DNA from: Kribbella steppae
GTDB lineage: Bacteria > Actinomycetota > Actinomycetes > Propionibacteriales > Kribbellaceae
DNA length: 64,000 nucleotides
Direction of reading: 5' to 3'
Assembly (NCBI RefSeq): GCF_004342025.1
Contig: NZ_SLWN01000018.1
Coordinates: 62,001 to 126,000, forward strand
The position numbers were made by a program, and so were the translations under genes. Below, piece after piece: positions 1-8,560 of the stretch. Below the pieces are notes generated by a model. The model did not search any database and was not told where the DNA came from. It worked only from the letters and a program-made list of their open reading frames with translations. The first letter of the stretch is position 1; the number at the start of each line of letters is the position of its first letter.

Positions 1-1
1 C

Positions 2-901
2 GCGACGATCTTGCCTGACCCAGTCGTCCGTCCGGGCGAGTACGCCGCTGTGCTGGCCGGTGATCCGATCACGGCGTACGCGAGCACCGGGTCATGCAGC
101 GAGACGGCTCCCTACGCGATGTTGCGCATCAGCGTCGATCACCGGGTGAGTGTCATCCGTCCACTCGGTCCCACCGAGTGGGCACTGACCGATGGCAATC
201 GCGTCTGGATCGCTTCCTTCGCCAGCGACATCGACTCCCCCTACGGGACGATCGCTCCGGTCGCCGGCGGGCAGCGGGTAAGGCTTCCGCTCGGCTTCTA
301 CGCATCCGCAATCGTGGGCGACACGGTCGTCGGGCTGCTGCAGCCCGATCCGTCGATCTCACCGACCTGGCTCGCGCTCGTCGACGCACGTACGGGTCTG
401 TTGCGGGCCAAGCTCGAAGAACATGTGGCGCCGCTCGCGGCCGGCGCAGGCCAAGTCTTCTGGACCAGCGGCTGTGACGACGACGCGTCACCGTGCACGC
501 TCCACCGCCGGCCGATCGACGGCGGGGAGACCCTCGGATCCGCCCTTCCACGCCCCGCCTGCTGCGGTGTCGTCAGCCCTGACGGCACGAGGGTCGCCCT
601 CCTGATCGAACGACCATCGTCAGACTCACGTTTCGACGGCTATCCGCTCCCGCCCATGGACATCGCGATCATGCAACTCGACACCGGCCGGCTGAGCATC
701 GTGCCAGGGATCGAACTGCCCGCCAAGTCGAAACCCGGGCTGGCCTTCGCCGGCCGTGGTAACTGGTTGACGATCGCCCTCGACGCGGGATCCCGCACCC
801 GGATCCTCGCCTGGCGGCCCGGACTGCGGCAGCCGTACGAAACGAACGCGCTTCCCGGCCTCGTCCACAACCCGCCGACGCTCGTCGTCACCAGCCACTG
901 A
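2..901 (+). CDS. C-terminal part of a beta-propeller (TolB/WD40-like) protein, 5' truncated by the window
   Basis: The frame is already open at the left edge, so the true start lies outside; the first in-window start-like codon is TTG at 11. The visible 296-300 residues show repeating short beta-strand blocks with motifs such as SPDGTRVALL (about residue 190), typical of TolB/PD40 propeller blades. No signal peptide or lipobox is visible because the N-terminus is missing. A Cys-rich patch (SGCDDDASPC, then PACCG) may form surface disulfides, which would suit an exported protein. Function is unknown; family assignment rests on the blade motif only. It is transcribed convergently with the next gene, and 902-1022 holds nothing I recognise. 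Confidence 0.55.
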   Translation, partial: ATILPDPVVRPGEYAAVLAGDPITAYASTGSCSETAPYAMLRISVDHRVSVIRPLGPTEWALTDGNRVWIASFASDIDSPYGTIAPVAGGQRVRLPLGFYASAIVGDTVVGLLQPDPSISPTWLALVDARTGLLRAKLEEHVAPLAAGAGQVFWTSGCDDDASPCTLHRRPIDGGETLGSALPRPACCGVVSPDGTRVALLIERPSSDSRFDGYPLPPMDIAIMQLDTGRLSIVPGIELPAKSKPGLAFAGRGNWLTIALDAGSRTRILAWRPGLRQPYETNALPGLVHNPPTLVVTSH

Positions 902-1022
902 CCACCTCGTCCTCGTGGTCGCGACGCCCTCTCGCACTCGGTGCGGCGGTCAGCGCCGACTCGGCCGAGCGCTTCTGGATCCTCTGGCCGATGCCTCGGA
1001 ATGGATGATCAGCGACGAACAT

Positions 1023-2291
1023 TCACGCGACGTACGGGATCGTTTGAGGACCTTCCGGCAGGATGCAGAGGCGGGCGTCGGGGCCGGCCGCGGCGAGCGA
1101 CTCGGCGACTGCGGTTGAAATGTCGGCTGTTTGTTCCAGATGCACCGCCGCCAGGTCGGCGTCGGTGAGGGTCCCGGTATGCATGACAACGCGGCTGGTC
1201 GATTGGATGCGGGCCTGGATCTGGACCTGCCACTGGTCAGGTGTGGTTGCAGTGCGCCGGCTGATCTGATCGAGAAGCGCTTGCGGAGAATCCGCTGAGC
1301 TCAGGACCGAGCGATACGATCCGTGATCCGGGAAGCCGTCACGGCACTCAGCCGCACAAATGATCGTGCCGCCGCGGCGAATGATCTGATGCGCGGCCGA
1401 CATTCCCTTGACCGACTGATAAAGGTTCTGGTCGAGCGGGTATCCGGAGTTCGTGGTGACGACCACGTCGAACGGACTTACCACGGGCCGCATGGCGATT
1501 CGCTTGGCCGCAGCGCAGGCGGCGGCATGCATCGGCAGCAGGTCTCCCCCGAACGCCGCCACGATGTCCTTGTCGCGATTGAGCACGACGTCCAACGCGA
1601 ACGTCACGCCGGTCGCTTCCGCGATCGCCCGGACATCGTCATGGACCGGGTTTCCGTGCGTCACTCCCCACGTCGCGTCGGGACTGCCGATCCTGGTGGC
1701 ATCGTGCAGAACCAAGACGGTGTCGAGGCCGGCCAGCCCTGGCGCAACGAGCTTTGGTCCGCCCGAGAATCCGGCGAAGAAGTGCGGTTCGACGAATCCG
1801 GTGGTGATCCGAACGTCCGCGTCCACCCATTGGCGGTTCAGCCACACTGGTACGCCGTCACCATGGACACCGAGCCAGGCCAACTCAGCCTGATCGCGGG
1901 CGTCGTGGTTGACGATCCGTACCGTGTCGACGATCTCGTCACCGAACATCTCGCGCAGCTCGGCGTCGCTGTTCCCGCGGTGCGTACCGGTCGCGACCAG
2001 GATCACGACATCAGCGAGATCGACCACATCCTCCAACTCCGACAGGACGGCCGGGATCATCAAGGGCCTCGGCTGTGGGCGGGTGCCGTCGCACGCGGAG
2101 ATGGCCACGGTCTGGCCCCGTCGAACGCGATCGCGCAACGGTGGTCCGGCAATGGGCTCACGAAGTGCCCGGCGCAGAACCCCGTCCGGGTCGGCTGCAG
2201 CCTGATGGCGGACCGGCTCCACCACGGTGGTACGCGCAGAGTCCACGTTGATGACCAGTCCGGACTCCCCGTACGCCAAACGCACTCTCAC
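1023..2291 (-). CDS. LarA-family nickel-pincer-dependent racemase/epimerase (DUF2088)
   Basis: 422 residues, full length for the lactate racemase LarA family. LarA uses a pyridinium-dithiocarboxylate nickel pincer to racemise or epimerise 2-hydroxy acids by hydride transfer. The signature residues can be read: D68 and R71 in DGTRP, H104 in GTHRG, and H170 and K180 in PHFFAGFSGGPK. H and K are 10 residues apart, as in LarA H174/K184, where the Lys carries the cofactor. No larB, larC or larE maturation genes are in the window, so the cofactor must be made elsewhere. It diverges from a GntR/FCD regulator 92 bp away and sits near an enolase-superfamily enzyme, so a sugar acid is a likelier substrate than lactate (inference). 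The start is the first ATG of the conserved N-terminus. Confidence 0.85.
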   Translation of the reverse strand: MRVRLAYGESGLVINVDSARTTVVEPVRHQAAADPDGVLRRALREPIAGPPLRDRVRRGQTVAISACDGTRPQPRPLMIPAVLSELEDVVDLADVVILVATGTHRGNSDAELREMFGDEIVDTVRIVNHDARDQAELAWLGVHGDGVPVWLNRQWVDADVRITTGFVEPHFFAGFSGGPKLVAPGLAGLDTVLVLHDATRIGSPDATWGVTHGNPVHDDVRAIAEATGVTFALDVVLNRDKDIVAAFGGDLLPMHAAACAAAKRIAMRPVVSPFDVVVTTNSGYPLDQNLYQSVKGMSAAHQIIRRGGTIICAAECRDGFPDHGSYRSVLSSADSPQALLDQISRRTATTPDQWQVQIQARIQSTSRVVMHTGTLTDADLAAVHLEQTADISTAVAESLAAAGPDARLCILPEGPQTIPYVA

Positions 2292-2370
2292 TCGATCCAG
2301 CTCCCTGACGAGTCCCGTAGCCGCCGGCTGTCGGCAGACCTCTCTGCGGCGGCGAGGCTGTTACCGCCGC

Positions 2371-2386
2371 TAAGATCATACGTATG
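2371..2386 (+). promoter_or_regulatory. Putative -10 (TAAGAT) and GntR operator CATACGTATG overlapping the regulator's start codon
   Basis: TAAGAT at 2371-2376 resembles a -10 hexamer and is followed by the perfect 10-bp palindrome CATACGTATG at 2377-2386, whose last three bases are the ATG of the regulator. No Shine-Dalgarno is visible, so a leaderless transcript starting at or near 2384 is likely. The octamer ATACGTAT recurs at 4452-4459 in the next divergent promoter region, which suggests autorepression plus control of the catabolic genes. Assignment to this regulator is inference. Confidence 0.55.
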
Positions 2387-3163
2387 GCGAAAGACCCGAT
2401 CCCCGTAGACCGTCTCATTCCGCGGCGTCTCCCCGTGGGCCGGCTGGGTGTCGCCGTCGTGGCCGAACTCGTCGACCTCATTGTCACGGGTCAGCTGCAG
2501 GAGGGTGATCTGCTGCCTCCGGAAGGGCCGCTGAGCGACCTCTTCGGTGTGAGTCGCACAGTGTTGCGTGAGTCGGTGAAGCGGCTCGAGGAGAAGGGGC
2601 TGGTGACTGTCTCGCCGGGCCGGGGTACACAGGTGCGGGCGCGGGGGTACTGGAACATGCTGGACCCGGTGGTGCTGTCGGCCCTGATCGACAACGACGA
2701 AAGCCTCGGCGTGCTCGACGAGCTGACGGTCGTGCGGGCGAGCCTGGAGTCGGCGATGGCAGGCGCGGTGGCCGGAGCTCACAGCGCGGCGGAGTTGAGA
2801 CGGCTCGAGAACGCGTTGACGACCATGCGCGAGAGCGAGTCGGAGACGGACTCGTTCCGGCAGGCAGACGTGATCTTCCATTACGCGGTGATGGAGATCT
2901 CGGGCAATCGGCTGGCGGAGAACATCGCCAAGCAGGTCTACAAACGAGCCGTGGACTCCAGCCGATACCAGGGCATCGACCCGCCCGACGCGGTCGCGCT
3001 CACCCTCGAGGAACACGCGGCGATCTTCGACGCCATCGCCCGGAAGGACGTCGCCGCCGCCGAGAAGGCGATGCATGATCACATCTGCGGGTCGTGGGAG
3101 CGTCGCCGGCTGGTCGACGCCGGTCCCCCGCGCGGGCGGGTGCGGGGTCAGAAGAAGAAATAG
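2384..3163 (+). CDS. GntR-family transcriptional regulator, FadR/FCD subfamily
   Basis: 259 residues: N-terminal winged helix (about residues 18-85, with LPPEGPLSDLFGVSRTVLRE and the wing GRGTQVR) and an all-helical FCD ligand domain (about 105-235). FCD His residues that usually bind a metal and a carboxylate ligand are present in IFHYAVMEISGN, EEHAAIFDAI and MHDHI. FCD regulators typically sense sugar acids or other carboxylates and repress their catabolic genes. It lies between the LarA-like gene (divergent) and the dehydratase (convergent). The palindrome over its own start codon and the second copy at 4452 make it the likely local repressor. The tail is Lys/Arg rich (GQKKK). Confidence 0.9.
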   Translation: MAKDPIPVDRLIPRRLPVGRLGVAVVAELVDLIVTGQLQEGDLLPPEGPLSDLFGVSRTVLRESVKRLEEKGLVTVSPGRGTQVRARGYWNMLDPVVLSALIDNDESLGVLDELTVVRASLESAMAGAVAGAHSAAELRRLENALTTMRESESETDSFRQADVIFHYAVMEISGNRLAENIAKQVYKRAVDSSRYQGIDPPDAVALTLEEHAAIFDAIARKDVAAAEKAMHDHICGSWERRRLVDAGPPRGRVRGQKKK

Positions 3164-3171
3164 GTCTCGGG

Positions 3172-4362
3172 TCATCGCGTCACGAGACCGGCCTCAGTAG
3201 CTGCGCCGGGATCATCGCTCACGTCGGGCTCGGCCACCAGGCGCAACGCAGCGCGCGCAGGCCGGATGTGCGGTCCGGTAGATGCGAGAACAGCCCCCGC
3301 GGAGCTGCCCGGTGACAGCTGCGACTCGTCGAGCAGGATGCCGAGGCCGGGCCGGTCGCCCAGAACGATCCCTCCGTCATCGAACTCCTGATCGACATCG
3401 AGACCGACAGGGAAATGCAGATCCTGCACCTCGTAGGTCAACAGGTTCGGCACCGCGGCCGCCGCATGCGCAACCGGATTCGCGTTGTACGCCACCGGAC
3501 TCACCGGCAGGTCGTGCGCATGCGCCAGCGTCGCCACCCGAAGGAAATGGGTAATCCCCCACACATTCCCCACCTGCACAACATCAAGCGCACCGGCATC
3601 CAGCAGCGGGCGATACTGCTCCAACCCGGTCAAGTTCTCCCCACTCGCAATCGCCGCGCGGACCTTCCCCCGTAACACCGCCATCCCCGCCGCATCCCAC
3701 CGCCGCAACGGCTCCTCCACCCACGTCAGATCCATCCGCTCCTCGATCGCCGCCACATACCGAGCAGCCTGCGCCTGGTTCCACGACTCGTTGGCGTCGA
3801 ACATGACCGCAGGCCGGCGAGAATTCCGCCCGAGCACCTCACGGACGATCTCCAGCCGAGGCAGATCACGATCCAGGTCGCGGCCGCCCTTGAGCTTGCC
3901 CGCCTTGAACCCACGCTCCGCGAACCGGCCGTACAACTCGGCCAGTTCCTCCTCGCTCAAGCCGTAGTCCAAACCCGACGCATACGCAGGCACAAAACGC
4001 TCACGCGCCCCTAGAGTCCGCCACAACGGCTCGTCGGCCGCCTTCGCCTTGATGTCCCACAACGCCATATCAACGGCACCGATCGTGCCGAACATGGAAC
4101 CGGCATGACCGGCCTTGAACACCCAGTCGAGCATCCGGTCATACAGCGCCACGACCGACCGCGGATCCTCGCCATCGATAGCGGGGAACACCCGCCCCAC
4201 CTCCGCATGAGCACCAAGACCCACCCCCTCGATCCCGGCATCAGTCTCGATGACCAGGACCGGCACCGGTGTCGTGTGGCCACTCTGCACGCCATTGACG
4301 TCGCCGGTCACCCTCCCCCAGTCATGAACGGTGCTCAGGCTGCGATATCCAGTGATCTTCAT
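3172..4362 (-). CDS. Enolase-superfamily (mandelate racemase/muconate lactonizing) sugar-acid dehydratase-like enzyme
   Basis: 396 residues from the ATG at 4362, preceded by GAGGGGA; a longer frame upstream lacks family similarity. It has the N-terminal capping domain and a TIM-like barrel: KxK motif in GKLKGG, metal ligands D in MFDANESWN, E in WVEEPL and E in ASGENLTG. The usual second-half His-Asp dyad of mandelate racemase-type enzymes is not obvious: VVQVGNVWG and SPVAYNANP stand where an Asp and a His are expected. The enzyme probably dehydrates or isomerises a sugar acid, but the exact reaction cannot be assigned. It ends 9 bp from the GntR gene in convergent orientation and is probably driven from the operator-bearing promoter at 4449-4461. 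Confidence 0.8.
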   Translation of the reverse strand: MKITGYRSLSTVHDWGRVTGDVNGVQSGHTTPVPVLVIETDAGIEGVGLGAHAEVGRVFPAIDGEDPRSVVALYDRMLDWVFKAGHAGSMFGTIGAVDMALWDIKAKAADEPLWRTLGARERFVPAYASGLDYGLSEEELAELYGRFAERGFKAGKLKGGRDLDRDLPRLEIVREVLGRNSRRPAVMFDANESWNQAQAARYVAAIEERMDLTWVEEPLRRWDAAGMAVLRGKVRAAIASGENLTGLEQYRPLLDAGALDVVQVGNVWGITHFLRVATLAHAHDLPVSPVAYNANPVAHAAAAVPNLLTYEVQDLHFPVGLDVDQEFDDGGIVLGDRPGLGILLDESQLSPGSSAGAVLASTGPHIRPARAALRLVAEPDVSDDPGAATEAGLVTR

Positions 4363-4448
4363 CCGTGGTCCCCTCGAGAGCCGGTGTGAAGACGGCCGGG
4401 CTGGCAGGACCGGCCCGTGCCGACAGTATCTGAAGTCTTGTCGCAAAC

Positions 4449-4461
4449 ATAATACGTATGC
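4449..4461. promoter_or_regulatory. Second GntR-type operator ATACGTAT within divergent promoter region
   Basis: ATACGTAT at 4452-4459 repeats the palindrome found over the regulator's start. On the minus strand it overlaps TATTAT (4454-4449), a good -10 for the dehydratase gene; on the plus strand TATGCT follows. The local AT content is clearly above the surroundings. A repressor here could silence both the dehydratase and the glycosidase gene. Confidence 0.55.
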
Positions 4462-4659
4462 TAAATCTTTTTCCGGGGGCAACGATGACCCGATGACGCC
4501 GCCGGTACCGAGCAAAGGAAGGACGAATCGTCCCGCCCGGTGCCGATGAGCGGCCACGTCGAACCATTGCTGGAGCGCCGTCGCCTGGCGTGCATCGTCA
4601 TGCCCGCAACGGGCGGACGGGGCCGTCACAGACAACTTCCCGGTACGGAGGAGTACGAC

Positions 4660-7380
4660 ATGGCAGCAGAAAGCACCTCGTCAACGAGTGGGGTCTCGCG
4701 GCGCCGGTTCGTCGGCGGGACACTGAGCCTCGGGTTGTCGGCGGCAGCGACCGGGCCGTTGTCCGCGATGGCTTCACAAGCAGGTGCGGCACCGGCGCAC
4801 CCGAACGACAAGACCACGCCGCTTTTCAACCCGGACTACAGCCGGCTGATCGGTCGGTCCGACCTCATCTACACCGGACGAATCACGACCGGGACCCAGG
4901 GCATGTCCGTGGCGAACGGAAGGTTCGGCGGGCCGGTCTGGCAAAGCAACAGCAGCACCCTCGTCATGCAGCTGAACCACACGGACATGTTCATGTTCAA
5001 CGATGCCTCGGCGGCTTCGAAGGACCACCAGAACTCCGGGGGCGGCGCTGTCGGGCGGATCCACATCGGCTTCGGGACAGGGACCGTCTTCGACGCCACG
5101 ACGCGACAGCATCTGTCGCTGTACGACGGCAAACTGAGCATCAGCGGCACCAATGTACGCGCCGACGTGATTGCCGACACGGATTCAGACGTCATCGCGA
5201 TCCAGGTGACCGACGACCGCGCCACACCCCAGCCGATCACCGTCGATCTGGCCATGCTGCGGGACGCCAACCAGATCTGGGGCGCCCACAGCGCGATATC
5301 CACTCTGACCACCGTCGCCGGCACAGGACGGCTGGGTTCCCGGAACGAAACGATCGTGCTGGAGCAGGTTGTTCAGGAGCCAGCCGACACCGGCACGAAA
5401 GCCAACGACCACTACGTCAACACAGCCGTAGCGGCCACCGTGCGGGGCCGCGAGATCTCGAACGTCGTCAGCAACACCATCGGCAACCGGGCGACGCTGA
5501 GGATGAATCTGCCCGCGCAACAGGGCACCTTCACCGTCGTCGTCGGCGGGAACGCCGATTCGCGGACCGCGCTTCGTACGGCCAGGGCCACCGCCGTGGC
5601 GAACGCCACCAAGGCTTCCGACCATGCCCGGATCTCTGCCCGCAGTCAGGCCTGGTGGCGCGACTTCTGGCACAAGTCGTACGTCTACTTCCCCACCCAG
5701 TTCAATTTCGAGCAGCGCCGCAACTACTACATGTACCTGGCCGCCATCTCGAACCGGGGCTCCTTTCCCTCCAAATACAACGGCGGCATCTGGATCGGCG
5801 AGGAGGACCGGCGGGACTGGGGCAGCTTCTACTGGAACTGGAACCAGGACTGCCTGTATCAGCCCCTGCTGGCCGCCAACCACCTGGATCTGCTGGAGCC
5901 GATGTTCACGATGCGGCAGTCCAGTTACGAACAGTACGAAGTCGCGGCCCGGCAGATGTGGGGCAGTGAGGGCATCTTCATCGGGGAGACCGACGGCATC
6001 CTGGGCTGGGAAACCCTGCCGGACGGGATCGCGGACTCGATGCAGCAGTACTACACGTTCAAGACGACTACGCGCAGCCAGGAATTCACCGACATCACCA
6101 TGCGGAGAAACAGGTTCCTCTCCCCATGGAACTGGAACGTCTTCGGCGGCAACAGGCAGGCGAGCTACGTCACGCACACCATGATGGCCACCCAGGAGAC
6201 CGCCGAGTACTACTGGCAGGTGTACTGCTACACCAAGGATCTCCACTGGCTGCGGAAGGTTGCCTATCCCTTCATCAAGGGCGCGGCGGAGATGTACCGA
6301 TCCTACGATGGTCTCCGGAAGGAGAGCGACGGGAAGTATCACTTCTTCAACACGAACCTGCACGAGCACATCTGGGCCGGCAAGGACGTCATCGATGATC
6401 TGTCCATGGCCAGGGGCGTCTTCGCGGCAGTGGTCAAGGCTTCCGAACTGCTTGGGGCCGACCAGGCGACTCGCCCGCTATGGAAGGACATCCGCGACAA
6501 TCTCGCCGCGTACCCGCTGCGAACGGACCCCGGCGCGCTGTGGGCCGCGAGTACGAACCCGTCGCTGGCCTCGCAATTGGCGACGGATCAGCCCGCCTGG
6601 GCGCAGGGCCTGCAGCCCGCGTACTTCATCAGGGATCTGCACGGCACCGAGAGCCCGATCTTCAAGATGCTCGAGAAGTACGACGTACTGAACCTGGAAA
6701 CGCGGGACCAGGGTCTCGACAACGGCGATTGGGAGATCGCGCTCAACACCTATCTCCACTCGCCCGGCTACCTCAACCAGGTCAAGGGCCAGGTCATCGA
6801 CAGGAACGGCTCCAGCCGCTTCCACGTGGACGCCGCCAAGCTCGGGCGAGCGGATGACATGGTGAAGATCCTGAACACGCAGTACGGCGTGTTCAGCACC
6901 TACGGCGTGTTTCCGAACCTGCTTTTCAACCAGCTGGACTACTACTCGGCCGAAGGCTACGGCACCTTTGCGGCGGCGCTGCAGGAAGCACTGAGCCAGA
7001 GCCTGAGTCCGACTCCTGCGGGGGACCCCGTGATACGCGTGTTCCCGGCGTGGCCGACGGCGTGGGACGCCAAGTACAAACTGCTCGCCAAGGACGGTTT
7101 CCTGGTCTCATCGTCGATGGTGTCGGGCGATATCCAGTACGTCGAGATCGAGTCGCAGCTCGGCGAACGCGCCCGCATCAGAAACCCGTGGAATTCCGAT
7201 GTGGTGCTGTACCGCGAGGGACGGAAGGCCGAGACACTCGTCGCTGCGGAGAACGGTCTGCTGGAGTTCAAGACCCACAAGGGCGAGAACATCGTTCTCG
7301 TCCGGGCGGGCACGACGCCGGACATGTACCGGTCCTCTGACCTGATCGACACGACCGCGGGAAGCACCAGCGCAAGCTAG
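4660..7380 (+). CDS. Tat-exported (alpha/alpha)6 glycoside hydrolase-like protein
   Basis: 906 residues from the ATG at 4660, which follows GGAGGAG; the frame is open further upstream but only this start gives a signal peptide. The N-terminus carries a Tat motif (SRRRFVGG) and a hydrophobic stretch ending near ASQAGA. An N-terminal beta-sandwich (about 60-320) is followed by a helical-barrel region rich in Trp and acidic residues (RRDWGSFYWNWNQDC, GETDGILGWET), then a C-terminal beta domain. The order resembles GH95-like/DUF5703 six-hairpin glycosidases; no specific substrate can be read. It is the likely extracellular step that supplies the sugar acid handled by the neighbours (inference). 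No anchor is visible, so the product is probably secreted. Confidence 0.7.
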   Translation: MAAESTSSTSGVSRRRFVGGTLSLGLSAAATGPLSAMASQAGAAPAHPNDKTTPLFNPDYSRLIGRSDLIYTGRITTGTQGMSVANGRFGGPVWQSNSSTLVMQLNHTDMFMFNDASAASKDHQNSGGGAVGRIHIGFGTGTVFDATTRQHLSLYDGKLSISGTNVRADVIADTDSDVIAIQVTDDRATPQPITVDLAMLRDANQIWGAHSAISTLTTVAGTGRLGSRNETIVLEQVVQEPADTGTKANDHYVNTAVAATVRGREISNVVSNTIGNRATLRMNLPAQQGTFTVVVGGNADSRTALRTARATAVANATKASDHARISARSQAWWRDFWHKSYVYFPTQFNFEQRRNYYMYLAAISNRGSFPSKYNGGIWIGEEDRRDWGSFYWNWNQDCLYQPLLAANHLDLLEPMFTMRQSSYEQYEVAARQMWGSEGIFIGETDGILGWETLPDGIADSMQQYYTFKTTTRSQEFTDITMRRNRFLSPWNWNVFGGNRQASYVTHTMMATQETAEYYWQVYCYTKDLHWLRKVAYPFIKGAAEMYRSYDGLRKESDGKYHFFNTNLHEHIWAGKDVIDDLSMARGVFAAVVKASELLGADQATRPLWKDIRDNLAAYPLRTDPGALWAASTNPSLASQLATDQPAWAQGLQPAYFIRDLHGTESPIFKMLEKYDVLNLETRDQGLDNGDWEIALNTYLHSPGYLNQVKGQVIDRNGSSRFHVDAAKLGRADDMVKILNTQYGVFSTYGVFPNLLFNQLDYYSAEGYGTFAAALQEALSQSLSPTPAGDPVIRVFPAWPTAWDAKYKLLAKDGFLVSSSMVSGDIQYVEIESQLGERARIRNPWNSDVVLYREGRKAETLVAAENGLLEFKTHKGENIVLVRAGTTPDMYRSSDLIDTTAGSTSAS

Positions 7381-7458
7381 GGCTCGACGCCGGCCGAGCC
7401 TACGGGCGGCTCCTGAGTTCGGTTACTCCTCCCCAAACCGATCCATGGAGCCGCCCGT
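7381..7458 (+). terminator. Two hairpins after the glycosidase gene
   Basis: GGCTCG/CGAGCC forms a small hairpin at 7381-7400. A larger inverted repeat pairs 7402-7413 (ACGGGCGGCTCC) with 7447-7458 (GGAGCCGCCCGT), 12 perfect pairs, with inner TCGGTT/AACCGA pairing in the loop. There is no U tract, so it is terminator-like in the GC-rich actinobacterial style. The rest of the gap up to 7596 holds nothing recognisable. Confidence 0.6.
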
Positions 7459-7596
7459 CAGCGTCATGGTGGGCGCCGTCAGACCCGCGAAGACCGCGCC
7501 GGCCGGCGTCTTGCCGATCGGGCCATCGCTCGCATCACCTCACTGATACGGTCTGGTGACCTCGCGCCGGGAGACCGGCTGCCGCCAGCGGCGGCA

Positions 7597-8493
7597 GTGC
7601 GGCTGGACCATCCCGGCGCGCGATGCCGGCGGGGCGTCGGCGATGCTGTGGGCGTGGAGTACGTGTCCAGAGTGCCGCGACCGCCGCTGGACGGGCTGAT
7701 CGACGACCTCTACTACCTGGAGGGTGCGCCGCCGTACGCTCGGCTGACGCTGCCGCCGGCGCCGTCGGCGTTGCTCATCGTCAACCTCGGGGCGCCGTTC
7801 CGCATCCGCGCCGGCACCGACATCGAGACGGCCGAGTACGCCGACGGCTGCGTGGTCACCATGCCCACCCGCGCGTGGGAGTTCGGCTACCCACTCCGGA
7901 CCCGGTCCGTCGGCGTCCACTTCAAGGCGTGGGGGCTGGCGCCGTTCCTGCCGATGCCCGCGGCCGAGCTGTGTGACCGGCCGGTGACGGTAGAGCAGGT
8001 TTGGGGCCGGCCCGCCATTGCTGAGCTGCGAGACCGGCTGGCCACGGCGGACGGACCGCACGAGATGCTGGCGCTGCTCGAGGAGGAGCTGATGCGACGG
8101 CTGTGCGAAACCGCCGGCCTGGGGCTGGTCCGCCATACGAGCAGTGTCATCGCGGCGACCAGCGGGGCGGTGGCGATCGGCGACCTGAGGGTGGCAGCCG
8201 GTGTCAGCAGCACTCATCTGGCACAGCGGTTCAAGGATCTCATCGGCGTCACGCCGAAGCGGCTGGCCCGCAGCTACCGCTTCGCCGCCACCTTGCTCGC
8301 GATCGACTTCGCCGAACCGATCGACTGGGGCGAGGTCGCCGGTGGCGCAGGCTACTTCGACCAGGCCCACTTCGGCCACGAGTTCCGCGCGTTCACCGGG
8401 CTCACGCCGACCCGGTACGTCGAAGTCCGGCGGCGGTTCCTGCGCGAACATCCCGGCCACGCGCTGGACGGCTGGCCGCTGCCGGCCGATTGA
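7597..8493 (+). CDS. AraC-family transcriptional regulator
   Basis: About 276-298 residues. The C-terminal third holds the double helix-turn-helix (VAAGVSSTHLAQRFKDLIGVTPKRL, second helix pair around WGEVAGGAGYFDQAHFGHEFRAFTGLTP), the classic AraC signature. The N-terminal domain (LIDDLYYLEG, ALLIVNLGAPFRI) resembles the cupin-like sensor of AraC proteins seen in actinobacteria. The start is uncertain: GTG codons at 7597, 7648, 7654 and 7663 are in frame, and the domain begins right after the last ones. The dihydrofolate-reductase-like gene follows in the same direction after 67 bp and may be its target or partner. Confidence 0.85.
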   Translation: MRLDHPGARCRRGVGDAVGVEYVSRVPRPPLDGLIDDLYYLEGAPPYARLTLPPAPSALLIVNLGAPFRIRAGTDIETAEYADGCVVTMPTRAWEFGYPLRTRSVGVHFKAWGLAPFLPMPAAELCDRPVTVEQVWGRPAIAELRDRLATADGPHEMLALLEEELMRRLCETAGLGLVRHTSSVIAATSGAVAIGDLRVAAGVSSTHLAQRFKDLIGVTPKRLARSYRFAATLLAIDFAEPIDWGEVAGGAGYFDQAHFGHEFRAFTGLTPTRYVEVRRRFLREHPGHALDGWPLPAD

Positions 8494-8527
8494 TTTCTTA
8501 CAAGAGCGACAGCTCACGACACGCTAA

Positions 8528-8545
8528 TTTTGGGGCACCCCAAAA
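8528..8545. repeat. Perfect inverted repeat TTTTGGGG-CA-CCCCAAAA
   Basis: An 18-bp perfect palindrome lies between the AraC gene stop and the next start, with the ribosome binding site AAGGAG directly after it. It could be a terminator for the AraC gene, an operator, or a structure controlling translation of the next gene. Confidence 0.6.
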
Positions 8546-8560
8546 GCAAAGGAGAGCCCC

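Noticed and set aside
1323..2408. 361-residue plus-strand frame opposite the LarA-like gene
   Set aside because: It lies antisense to a gene with all catalytic residues, its composition is Arg/His/Asp-heavy as in shadow frames, and it has no domain or ribosome binding site.
5185..6369. 394-residue minus-strand frame opposite the glycosidase gene
   Set aside because: Antisense shadow in high-GC DNA; low-complexity Val/Arg/Gly composition without motifs.
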